From the NCBI GenBank assembly GCA_002271215.1, contig CP018628.1, positions 558,001-622,000 of the forward strand: a DNA stretch of 64,000 bases. The letters run 5' to 3'. The translations under genes and the position numbers were made by a program. The notes under the pieces are model-generated. The model made no database searches. It was not told the origin of the DNA and saw only the letters and a program-made list of their open reading frames with translations. The first letter of the stretch is position 1; each line of letters begins with the position of its first letter. This document shows, in pieces, positions 8,884 to 15,669 of this stretch. This DNA is from Lelliottia jeotgali. GTDB taxonomy: Bacteria; Pseudomonadota; Gammaproteobacteria; Enterobacterales; Enterobacteriaceae.

Positions 8884-10094
8884 GTACATATTCACTCTCT
8901 GACGGCAAAACATTCACCAATGAGGAGCTTGTCGAAATGAGCATTTGGGATGACTTTCTGGCATTTGACTTACATCGCGAAGATCGGGCCTACAAAAAAC
9001 CATTGAAAAAATGGGGAGAAATTTTCGATCAGTACAGATTTACACACTTTTCTGGTAAAAAACTCCCCTGCGAACTACTTGACCTGCTCAACGAGATGTA
9101 CAAAGAGCAGGCAACCAGTGGGAACAAGGATTTCGTTAGACACCACTCTCGTTTTCGCGCAGAAACAACGATAGAAAGCGACCTGATATCCCGCAAAATG
9201 AAAAAGGCGCTTATTGAGGCTATTAGTGATAAAGAGCAGGCTCTGACCTATCTGACGACCCATTACAGTAAGATGGATAAAAAGTCTCGCCCAATTGAAA
9301 TGATCACGTTCGCTTTCCATCTTCCTGATAACTGGCATCAGGAGGAAAAAATGCAGCGGAATGCAAAAAAATATGAATACTTTATACCAGCTCTGAATGA
9401 ACTGAAAAAACGCTTTACATCATTAAAGAAAAAAATAATTTCAGATCGTCTCTATACAGCATCCTGTGGCTATTCAAGGCTCATTTTAATTAATGAGCAA
9501 TCTGAACCTTTTTATGTGGTAAATTTTTTCTTTAGTAAAAAGAAACAAAGCATCATTGACGGTAATATCCCTCTGGATATTTACGACAAATGGATAAGTA
9601 CAGGGGAAAAGGCACACCGATATCATGAGAGAGTTTGTTATTATATTTTTAAAAATGCATCCCGTCCCTTGCGTGAAAGTGATGACAGATTATTCGTTTT
9701 GTCATCGCAGGCAATGCCGGGAGCATGGAAAGTAAATGACAGAGTTGTAAATTCTTTTTTAATAAATACCTCTCCCGATTTCCCGGATGAAAATAACCGC
9801 AAGGGATATCTCGCACTCCTTCGCCTTCAGGCTCAGATATACAACACAATTCCGGGTGTTCGCAGTTTGTCAAACTCCAGTGATTTTACCTATCTTAATG
9901 CAGCGGAACGGAAAAAAAGAAAGTCCAAAAAAGATTCAGGGAAATCTCGAGTCCAGGTTCAACCCAGCCAGACCCGCGAGCCGTCGATGAAGGTGACTTC
10001 AGCCATAACGGAGGTTAGTACCGATGACTTGTTTCACAATACACTTCCATCAAATATGGAAGAGCATCTCAGTCAACTAAAAAAGCTTAATTAA
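8880..10094 (+). CDS. Unknown island protein, 404 codons
   Basis: A 404-codon frame beginning with GTG at 8880. An ATG at 8937 (MSIWDDFLAF) has an excellent GAGGAG nine bases upstream and is the more likely start, giving 385 residues. The protein is rich in lysine and aromatic residues, with no membrane segments, and its C-terminal 80 residues are low-complexity and basic (KKRKSKKDSGKSR). The gene is more AT-rich than its neighbours, which suggests transfer. No family is recognised. It opens the rightward arm of the island and ends before a strong terminator, so it is probably transcribed alone. Confidence 0.65.
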   Translation: MSTYSLSDGKTFTNEELVEMSIWDDFLAFDLHREDRAYKKPLKKWGEIFDQYRFTHFSGKKLPCELLDLLNEMYKEQATSGNKDFVRHHSRFRAETTIESDLISRKMKKALIEAISDKEQALTYLTTHYSKMDKKSRPIEMITFAFHLPDNWHQEEKMQRNAKKYEYFIPALNELKKRFTSLKKKIISDRLYTASCGYSRLILINEQSEPFYVVNFFFSKKKQSIIDGNIPLDIYDKWISTGEKAHRYHERVCYYIFKNASRPLRESDDRLFVLSSQAMPGAWKVNDRVVNSFLINTSPDFPDENNRKGYLALLRLQAQIYNTIPGVRSLSNSSDFTYLNAAERKKRKSKKDSGKSRVQVQPSQTREPSMKVTSAITEVSTDDLFHNTLPSNMEEHLSQLKKLN

Positions 10095-10144
10095 ATAATT
10101 CTCAGTTATACATCACCTTACTGAATTCCCTTCCCTTTAACTTA

Positions 10145-10175
10145 AAAAGGCCATCCCCACCGGATGGCCTTTTTT
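10145..10175 (+). terminator. Rho-independent terminator
   Basis: AAGGCCATCC, a short loop, then GGATGGCCTT followed by a T-run. It separates the unknown 404-codon gene from the GTPase gene. Confidence 0.85.
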
Positions 10176-10190
10176 CATTCAGAGGCCAAT

Positions 10191-11078
10191 ATGAAACATC
10201 CCTCAGGATATGCCCTCATCCGTCGCCATCTTCGACGTTATCCACACGCGCTGCGCCAGCATTTGCTGCTAGAACTTAACCGCCTGGTCACCTATGAACC
10301 CGTGATTGGCATTATGGGGAAAACCGGCGTCGGGAAGAGCAGTTTGTGTAATGCACTGTTCCGCAGCGAAGTCTGCGCCGTTAATGCGGTGGAAGCTTGT
10401 ACCCGTGAGCCGCAGCGTGTTCGCCTGCGCTTTGGGAACCATTATCTGACGCTGGTAGATTTACCGGGTGTGGGAGAAAGTGTTACTCGCGACGGCGAAT
10501 ACCGTGAGCTGTACCGCGAACTGATGCCACAGCTGGATATGGTGCTGTGGGTGCTCAAGGCCGATGACCGGGCTTATGCGGTGGAAGAGCAGTTTTATCA
10601 GGACGTATTCGCGCGGTACAGCGGGCTGTTGCCACCGGTGCTGTGGGTACTCAACCAGGTGGACAAAACTGAACCTGCCGAACAGTGGCGCTGGCCGTCC
10701 GCTCAGCCCTCGGCATTACAGGCGGAACGAATTGCGCAGAAGCAGCAGGCGGTAGCCCGTCAGTTGGGAATTGCTGAGCAGGACATTCTTCCCGTTTCGG
10801 TCCGGGGGCGCTATCGTCTGTCGCGTCTGGTGGAGACCGTGATTATCCGGCTCCCAAAGCAGGCCCGCAGCCCGCTGGTTCCCCACCTGCAGAACGGGTA
10901 TCGCACCACCAGCGTCATCAGCACCGCCAGCAGCAGCTTTGGCGATGCAGTGGTGGAAGTGATTGATAAGATTATTGACCTGGCCCCGCTACCCCAGGTG
11001 GCTCGCAGTGCACTGCAGGCTGCATCACACACTGTCGCCCGCGCGGCACGCTCCCTGTGGGGATTTTTTTTCGGTTAG
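10191..11078 (+). CDS. YfjP/YeeP-family GTPase
   Basis: A 295-residue P-loop GTPase of the Era/50S-ribosome-binding-like group common in CP4 prophages (YfjP, YeeP). G1 is GKTGVGKSS, G3 is DLPGVGES and G4 is NQVD. The last 60 residues are hydrophobic and alanine-rich, suggesting membrane association. The start at 10191 follows AGAGG by five bases; the in-frame ATG at 10164 lies inside the preceding terminator and is unlikely. The cellular role of the family is not established. It is the usual first gene of the YfjP-YfjQ-YfjX-YfjY-YeeT-YfjZ-CbtA gene order, which is kept here. Confidence 0.85.
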   Translation: MKHPSGYALIRRHLRRYPHALRQHLLLELNRLVTYEPVIGIMGKTGVGKSSLCNALFRSEVCAVNAVEACTREPQRVRLRFGNHYLTLVDLPGVGESVTRDGEYRELYRELMPQLDMVLWVLKADDRAYAVEEQFYQDVFARYSGLLPPVLWVLNQVDKTEPAEQWRWPSAQPSALQAERIAQKQQAVARQLGIAEQDILPVSVRGRYRLSRLVETVIIRLPKQARSPLVPHLQNGYRTTSVISTASSSFGDAVVEVIDKIIDLAPLPQVARSALQAASHTVARAARSLWGFFFG

Positions 11079-11135
11079 TCACTTCGCTTTTGATGAGCGG
11101 CCTTGCCGTTTTCGATAAGTTTTCTTGTTTCATCA

Positions 11136-11165
11136 CGATCGATTTTGTCGATCGAGCCGATCGAT
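11136..11165. repeat. Three CGATCGA repeats upstream of the small-protein cassette
   Basis: CGATCGAT (11136), CGATCGAG (11149) and CGATCGAT (11158) lie within 30 bases after the GTPase gene. Each is itself nearly palindromic. They may be binding sites for a regulator of the downstream cassette; that is inference. Confidence 0.4.
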
Positions 11166-11196
11166 ATTCATCGTTGTACATGATTAATCCGGTGGC

Positions 11197-11263
11197 CACA
11201 TAATCCACAGGGCATTATGTGATTTGTTAATTTTAACCATCAAAATCAATGCGATGCATCGCA
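11197..11263. promoter_or_regulatory. Hairpin and 14-bp palindrome before the small-protein cassette
   Basis: CACATAAT/ATTATGTG can pair at 11197-11221, and TGCGATGCATCGCA at 11250-11263 is a perfect palindrome 27 bases before the first start codon of the cassette. The arrangement suggests operator control of the operon. Confidence 0.4.
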
Positions 11264-11290
11264 GGGATTGTCACGCATTAAGGAAAGTAT

Positions 11291-11449
11291 ATGCCGTTAA
11301 TTCTGTTATGGGGCGGTCTGGCCCTGTTGCTGGGTATCGTGGCTTCCGCTAACGGACGCTCGTTCTGGGGCTGGTTCATTCTCGGTCTGATAATCGACCC
11401 GATACTGGCGGGGCTGCTTTACTGGCTTATTGCAAAGGACCGCACATGA
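11291..11449 (+). CDS. Small membrane protein, 52 residues
   Basis: A short gene starting MPLILLWGGLALLLG with a good AAGGAAAG ribosome-binding site. It has two predicted membrane helices (about 3-18 and 26-46) separated by ANGRSFWG and a short charged C-terminus. It overlaps the next small gene by four bases (ATGA), supporting genuine coupled translation. No family name is known to me; it resembles small inner-membrane proteins of conjugative or island modules. Confidence 0.6.
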   Translation: MPLILLWGGLALLLGIVASANGRSFWGWFILGLIIDPILAGLLYWLIAKDRT

Positions 11450-11562
11450 AAACATTTCTGCGTCTGTTCGGTAAGTTCACCCGCTGGTACATCACCCTCA
11501 TTATCTTTATGGCCTGCCTGCTGTTCATTATCACCTCTCTCGGCAATATGGCTTGCTTCTGA
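11446..11562 (+). CDS. Small membrane protein, 38 residues
   Basis: Starts MKTFLRLFGKFTRWYI and continues as one membrane helix (about 16-34) with a positively charged N-terminus, a single-span inner-membrane peptide. Its ATG overlaps the stop of the preceding small gene and its own stop is 12 bases before the next gene, so it belongs to the same operon. Function unknown. Confidence 0.55.
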   Translation: MKTFLRLFGKFTRWYITLIIFMACLLFIITSLGNMACF

Positions 11563-11574
11563 CAGGGCACTTCA

Positions 11575-12051
11575 ATGAAAAATAAACTGATTATTTCATT
11601 TTTACTGGCTTCAGTGCTGACGCCGTCTGTCTCGCATGCGTTTGGCAACCGTGATAGCTGGGTAAGTGGCTATGCGCAGGGAACGTCTGAATACATCATC
11701 CTCGGTAAAGGGCACTCACAACTTTATCTGGCCTGCGATAGTTCCGGCTCACAGCCAGCGACCATTATCTTCACTGACGTGAACGGCCATCAGGTCAGGA
11801 TGAACAGCGGTCAGACACTTGCCATGAGAATTGATAACGCTGAAGAAGTGAATATCAGCGAAAGCGAGTTTCATGTGGGATCTGACAATGTGATGTGGGC
11901 ATGGAACAAATTACGCACCGGCAAACGTGTTGTGGTTTCAGGTAGCGGGGTAAAACCTGTCACTTTCACTTTCACTTTCACTTTAGCGGGGGCTGCTGCA
12001 GTTCTTCCTGCGTTCGGTGACAACGGCTGTGTGCCCGGATTTGCACTGTAG
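11575..12051 (+). CDS. Exported protein of unknown function, 158 residues
   Basis: A signal peptide is evident (KNKLIISFLLASVLTPSVSHA, cleavage after about residue 22), followed by a beta-rich domain. Near the C-terminus a fourfold CACTTT DNA repeat (11961-11984) encodes alternating Thr-Phe, followed by an alanine-rich stretch. Two cysteines could form a disulfide in the periplasm. Probably co-transcribed with the two small membrane genes and the next exported protein. Family not recognised. Confidence 0.65.
   Translation: MKNKLIISFLLASVLTPSVSHAFGNRDSWVSGYAQGTSEYIILGKGHSQLYLACDSSGSQPATIIFTDVNGHQVRMNSGQTLAMRIDNAEEVNISESEFHVGSDNVMWAWNKLRTGKRVVVSGSGVKPVTFTFTFTLAGAAAVLPAFGDNGCVPGFAL
11961..11984 (+). 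repeat. Four tandem CACTTT hexamers inside a coding region
   Basis: Four exact copies of a six-base unit encode the Thr-Phe alternation of the exported protein. Copy changes would keep the frame, so the segment could vary in length without inactivating the gene. Confidence 0.7.
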
Positions 12052-12085
12052 TTCTGCCTCACTCTTACAGGTTAAAGGAAATTTA

Positions 12086-12427
12086 ATGAAGAAAATCATC
12101 ACAGTCGCAGCACTTTGTCTGCTGTCATTTTCTTCGCTGGCCGCTTCTTCACCGGTCAGCGTCAGTGTTAGTCCCGGAAGCTACAGCCACTACTCATCGA
12201 TTAGGATTACATCAAAAGTCGATTCGATTGTGATTAAACAACTCATTGTCAACCGGGGAAACTGCCAGGATGCAGAATTCGCCAGCCCCTGGAAACCGGT
12301 ATGTCTGGGATTTGGCGGTGCTGTATCCCATGAATTTACCGGCAAGGGGCTGATGGTTCCCTGTAATGTACTGGAAGTGGTTGTCCAGACAAGCGAAGGC
12401 GCATGGCAGTTTGATTTTGACAGTTGA
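12086..12427 (+). CDS. Exported protein of unknown function, 113 residues
   Basis: Starts MKKIITVAALCLLSFSSLAA, a textbook signal peptide cleaved near residue 19-20. The mature part is about 94 residues, beta-rich, with three cysteines (NRGNCQDAEF, KPVCLGF, MVPCNVLEV). AAAGGAA lies five bases before the ATG. It follows the other exported protein by 34 bases and precedes a strong terminator, ending the cassette. No family recognised; the two secreted proteins may act together in the periplasm. Confidence 0.65.
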   Translation: MKKIITVAALCLLSFSSLAASSPVSVSVSPGSYSHYSSIRITSKVDSIVIKQLIVNRGNCQDAEFASPWKPVCLGFGGAVSHEFTGKGLMVPCNVLEVVVQTSEGAWQFDFDS

Positions 12428-12461
12428 CACCGCGCGCTTTTCCATCTTTCTTTTCTATCTG

Positions 12462-12495
12462 AACGCCCTGCTCAAACGAGCAGGGCGTTTTCTTT
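12462..12495 (+). terminator. Rho-independent terminator after the small-protein cassette
   Basis: AACGCCCTGCTC, loop AAAC, GAGCAGGGCGTT and then a T-rich tail. It ends the transcript before the DUF932 gene. Confidence 0.88.
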
Positions 12496-12518
12496 TGCCT
12501 CTTTTAAAGGAATTACTC

Positions 12519-13340
12519 ATGAGATTAGCCAGCCGCTTTGGCCGTATAAACCAGATACGCCGTGATCGTCCTCTGACCCATGAAGAGCTGATGAGTCATG
12601 TTCCCAGCGTATTCGGGAGTGACAAACATGAATCGCGTTCAGACCGTTACACCTACATTCCGACCATCACCATCCTCGAAAGCCTGCTGCGCGAGGGATT
12701 TGAGCCGTTCTTTGCCTGCCAGACAAAAGTTCGGGACCAGAGCAAGCGGGAGCACACTAAACACATGCTTCGCCTGCGTCGTGCCGGTCAACTGACCGGT
12801 CACCAGGTGCCGGAAATCATTCTGCTTAATAGCCATGACGGCTCATCAAGCTACCAGATGCTGCCGGGGCTGTTTCGTGGTGTCTGTACTAACGGTCTGG
12901 TCTGCGGTCAGTCATTCGGAGAAGTGCGGGTGCCACATAAAGGTAATGTCGTTGAGAAGGTAATAGAAGGGGCTTACGAAGTGCTCGGGGTATTTGACCG
13001 GGTGGATGAGAAACGTGATGCAATGCAGTCGCTGGCGCTGCCAGCACCGGCCCGTCACGCACTGGCAAATGCCGCACTGAAGTATCGATTTGGTGAGGAA
13101 CACCAGCCGGTCACGGTATCGCAACTGCTGACCCCACGTCGCCGGGAGGACTACAGAGATGACCTGTGGACCGTATACCAGCGCGTGCAGGAGAACCTGA
13201 TGAAAGGGGGATTGTCAGGACGAACCGCACAGGGGAAAAGCAGTCGCACCCGTGCCGTTACCGGTATTGATGGTGACGTGAAGCTCAATCGTGCCCTGTG
13301 GGTAATGGCAGAGAATATGCTCGAGTTTTTCGGGCGTTAA
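12519..13340 (+). CDS. yfjQ: YfjQ/YafZ-type DUF932 protein
   Basis: A 273-residue protein that follows E. coli YfjQ closely from its first residues (MRLASRFGRINQIRRDRPLT) to the end (GIDGDVKLNRALWVMAE). Other landmarks are SVFGSDKHESRSDRYTYIPT, a HTKHMLRLRR segment and the DUF932 core LNSHDGSSSYQMLPG. The ATG at 12519 is chosen because AAAGG is eight bases upstream and it matches the family start; the longer frame overlaps the terminator. The function of DUF932 proteins is not settled. It sits in the conserved island order between the GTPase and the antirestriction gene. Confidence 0.88.
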   Translation: MRLASRFGRINQIRRDRPLTHEELMSHVPSVFGSDKHESRSDRYTYIPTITILESLLREGFEPFFACQTKVRDQSKREHTKHMLRLRRAGQLTGHQVPEIILLNSHDGSSSYQMLPGLFRGVCTNGLVCGQSFGEVRVPHKGNVVEKVIEGAYEVLGVFDRVDEKRDAMQSLALPAPARHALANAALKYRFGEEHQPVTVSQLLTPRRREDYRDDLWTVYQRVQENLMKGGLSGRTAQGKSSRTRAVTGIDGDVKLNRALWVMAENMLEFFGR

Positions 13341-13370
13341 ACAACGGTATCAGCATAAGGAGATAGTTTA

Positions 13371-13814
13371 ATGGATACACAAAACCTTCAGTTCGCTGAG
13401 CAGACAGTAATTACTGCCTCAGTGGTACCTGACGAGTTACGCATCTGCTTCTGGCCACAGCACTTTGGCTCCATCCCGCAATGGATAACCCTTGAGCCCA
13501 GAATTTTTGCCTGGATGGACCGCCTGTGTACCGATTATCACGGCGGTATCTGGCGCTTTTCGACGCTCAGCAACGGCGGCGCTTTTATGGCCCCTGAGTC
13601 AGAGCAGGATGAGAAGTGGACATTGTTCAACAGTATGAATGGCAACGGCGCGGAACTTACTGCTGAAGCTGCAGGGATAGTCGCCTGTCTGATGGTATAC
13701 AGCCATCATGCCTGCCGTACCGAATGTGACGCGATGACAGAGCACTATTATCGCTTACGAGACTTCGCGCTAAACCATCCAGAGTGCAGTGCCATTATGT
13801 ATCTAATCGACTGA
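13371..13814 (+). CDS. ArdB/KlcA-family antirestriction protein
   Basis: A 147-residue relative of YfjX, KlcA and ArdB. These proteins inhibit type I restriction enzymes in vivo without mimicking DNA charge. The typical run GGIWRFSTLSNGGAFMAPE is present near 47-65, with the C-terminal HYYRLRDFALNHPE segment. It lies 30 bases after the DUF932 gene and 12 bases before the RadC-family gene, in one apparent operon. It is about 10 kb from the mcrBC type IV system, which ArdB proteins are not known to inhibit. Confidence 0.88.
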   Translation: MDTQNLQFAEQTVITASVVPDELRICFWPQHFGSIPQWITLEPRIFAWMDRLCTDYHGGIWRFSTLSNGGAFMAPESEQDEKWTLFNSMNGNGAELTAEAAGIVACLMVYSHHACRTECDAMTEHYYRLRDFALNHPECSAIMYLID

Positions 13815-13826
13815 GGAATACCTGAT

Positions 13827-14354
13827 ATGAATACCGTATCACAGCGTGAACTCTTTCCGCTGACGGTTATGCCTCGGAAGGGTTGCCTGCTTCCTGCGAC
13901 ATCCGGATTAACACCCTATGCCCAACGGACCATCCGCCGCGCTATCAACCTTCTGGATAAATATCTGCGCCAACCCGGCATACCCTTTACTTCAAGCACT
14001 GCTGCCCGTGACTGGCTTCGGCTACAGCTGGCAGGACAAGAACGGGAAGTGTTTATGGTGCTCTATCTCGATAACCTACACTGTTTACTGAAAAGCGAAA
14101 CACTGTTTGCAGGTTCAGTTAATCATGTCCAGGTCCATCCCCGTGAGGTGGTGAAATCTGCGCTCAGGCACAATGCTGCCGCCGTGGTGCTGGCCCACAA
14201 CCATCCCAGCGGTCAGGCAGAGCCCAGCCTGGCAGACCGGCAGATAACGACCAGACTGCAGCAGGCCCTGGCGCTGGTTGATGTGAACACGCTCGATCAT
14301 CTGGTTATCGGATCAGATGGCATTGTGTCGTTTGCTGAGCGAGGCTGGATATGA
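13827..14354 (+). CDS. RadC-family JAMM/MPN+ protein (YfjY/YeeS type)
   Basis: A 175-residue protein with the JAB1/MPN+ metalloprotease-like signature: H124-N-H126 followed by PSGQAEPSLAD ending in D137. E. coli YeeS/YfjY lack part of the N-terminal 25 residues seen here. RadC itself is not proven to act in DNA repair. The stop overlaps the next start as ATGA. It is part of the antirestriction-to-toxin operon. Confidence 0.88.
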   Translation: MNTVSQRELFPLTVMPRKGCLLPATSGLTPYAQRTIRRAINLLDKYLRQPGIPFTSSTAARDWLRLQLAGQEREVFMVLYLDNLHCLLKSETLFAGSVNHVQVHPREVVKSALRHNAAAVVLAHNHPSGQAEPSLADRQITTRLQQALALVDVNTLDHLVIGSDGIVSFAERGWI

Positions 14355-14572
14355 AAATCATCAGCAAACGCCAGGCAATGACCCTGTACCGGCAACATCC
14401 TGGCTCCCGACTGTTTCGCTTCAGTACGGGCAAATATAAATGGTCAGGCAGTGTCTGCCATTATGCTGGCCGGGAAGTTCAGGACACACGCGGCGTTCTG
14501 GCCGTGTTTGCTGAACGTCGTCAGGACCGCAATGGCCCCTATGTCATTCTTCGAAGTGTCACTCTCAATTAA
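14351..14572 (+). CDS. YeeT-family (DUF987) small protein
   Basis: A 73-residue protein that matches the YeeT/YkfH pattern: MKIISKRQAM start, HPGSRLFRF, a SGSVCHYAGREVQD run and the ending GPYVILRSVTLN. It overlaps the RadC-family gene by four bases and precedes the antitoxin gene by 25 bases. Function unknown; it almost always accompanies yeeU and yeeV homologues. Confidence 0.88.
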   Translation: MKIISKRQAMTLYRQHPGSRLFRFSTGKYKWSGSVCHYAGREVQDTRGVLAVFAERRQDRNGPYVILRSVTLN

Positions 14573-14597
14573 TCCTTCCCTTTAATCAGGAACAATA

Positions 14598-14963
14598 ATG
14601 AACAATCACTCAGAATCCGGCACCAGGCCGGAGAATCCCGCCATCCAGCAGTGGGGACTGAAGCGCGATGTAACACCGTGTTTTGGCGCACGTCTGGTTC
14701 AGGAGGGCAACCGTCTGCGCTATCTGGCTGACCGAGCAGAATTTAGCGGGGCGTTCACCGATGATGTTGCAATGCGCCTTGACCAGGCATTTCCGCTCAT
14801 AATGAAACAACTTGAGCTGATGCTGACTAGTGGAGAGCTTAACCCTCGCCACCAGCACTGCGTTACGCTATACCACAACGGCCTCACCTGCGAAGCCGAC
14901 ACACTCGGCTCCTGTGGCTATGTCTACATTGCTATCTATCCTGAGCAGGCTGAGCCGCAGTAA
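14598..14963 (+). CDS. YeeU/CbeA-family antitoxin (type IV)
   Basis: A 121-residue YfjZ/YagB/CbeA homologue. In E. coli, CbeA stabilises MreB and FtsZ polymers and so opposes CbtA without binding it. Landmarks are PAIQQWGLKRDVTPCFGARL, LRYLADRA and the tail CGYVYIAIYP. It is 38 bases upstream of its cognate toxin gene. Confidence 0.9.
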   Translation: MNNHSESGTRPENPAIQQWGLKRDVTPCFGARLVQEGNRLRYLADRAEFSGAFTDDVAMRLDQAFPLIMKQLELMLTSGELNPRHQHCVTLYHNGLTCEADTLGSCGYVYIAIYPEQAEPQ

Positions 14964-15001
14964 CCCCCTGCTTATTCCCTTAACAACGCAGAGTAAACAC
15001 C

Positions 15002-15373
15002 ATGCAAACCATATCATCACACCCGACACGGGCGGCTCAGTCCTGCCTGTCACCCGTTGAAATCTGGCAGTTGCTGCTGACTCATCTGTTATCGCTGCAC
15101 TATGGCCTGACGCTGAATGACACACCATTCAGTGATGAAGCCACCATCCAGGAACATATTGATGCAGGAATATCGCTTAGCGATGCGGTGAACTTTCTTG
15201 TCGAAAAATATGAACTGGTAAGAATTGACCGCGATGGTTGCTCTGTCATGGAGAAGTCACCGTTTATCACCAGTATCGATATTCTACGTGCCCGGAAAGC
15301 CTCCGGTCTGATGAAACGCAACAGTCACAAAACTGTTACCAGGGTAACGGCAGGTCAACATCAGGAGCTATAA
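15002..15373 (+). CDS. CbtA/YeeV-family toxin (type IV toxin-antitoxin)
   Basis: A 123-residue homologue of CbtA, YkfI and YpjF, which inhibit polymerisation of MreB and FtsZ. Family features include [55 protein letters not shown] and the closing [13 protein letters not shown]. Here the C-terminus runs about 15 residues past the usual LxR end. The pair closes the island; in CP4 elements this pair is typically near the end distant from the integrase. Confidence 0.9.
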   Translation: MQTISSHPTRAAQSCLSPVEIWQLLLTHLLSLHYGLTLNDTPFSDEATIQEHIDAGISLSDAVNFLVEKYELVRIDRDGCSVMEKSPFITSIDILRARKASGLMKRNSHKTVTRVTAGQHQEL

Positions 15374-15455
15374 GCAATGGAAAGTCAATTAATGTTGATA
15401 TCGACAACATTGATACAATGCTGTCCAATGTAGGGAAAGCTAACAGTAACCAGAT

Positions 15456-15497
15456 GATGAGGGGGTCGCCAAGGCTAAAGCCAGCTCCTCATCTTTA
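15456..15497 (+). terminator. Possible terminator downstream of cbtA
   Basis: GATGAGG and CCTCATC can pair around an internal GGC/GCC stem and are followed by TTTATCT. This fits a weak intrinsic terminator at the end of the island operon. Confidence 0.4.
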
Positions 15498-15579
15498 TCT
15501 GTATCATCTACTCATAGTGGGATTTTGTTCACTTGGCTTTGCCCTGATTCGAGTCCCGAATCCAATGAATTAATGTGTT

Positions 15580-15597
15580 GGTATCTGCGTTGGTACA
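15580..15597. repeat. GTTGGTA direct repeats next to the putative attachment site
   Basis: GTTGGTA occurs twice, separated by five bases (TCTGC). Short repeats of this type flank attachment sites of P4-family integrases and could be integrase arm sites. This is inference from position. Confidence 0.35.
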
Positions 15598-15651
15598 CAT
15601 AAAATTAGTTTGTTTTTATTGGTTTTAATTCAAGGAGTTAATTGTTATGTG

Positions 15652-15666
15652 CGAGTCCGGCCTTCG
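15652..15666 (+). other. Putative right attachment site (leuX 3'-end copy)
   Basis: CGAGTCCGGCCTTCG is identical to 15 bases of the T-arm and acceptor end of the leuX tRNA gene as I recall it from E. coli (TTCGAGTCCGGCCTTCG, then GCACCA). It lies between the island toxin gene and the HNH gene, exactly where the far attachment site of a CP4-like island inserted at leuX would be. No other copy and no integrase are in the window, so the left boundary must lie outside it. Confidence 0.6.
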
Positions 15667-15669
15667 CCC

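Noticed and set aside
10164..10190. Upstream ATG for the YfjP-type GTPase
   Set aside because: It lies within the arm of the preceding terminator and lacks a ribosome-binding site; the ATG at 10191 has AGAGG.
15548..15566. TTCGAGTCCC resembles a tRNA T-loop
   Set aside because: No cloverleaf can be built around it; it is part of a short inverted repeat GATTCG/CGAATC. Only the 15652-15666 segment matches leuX.
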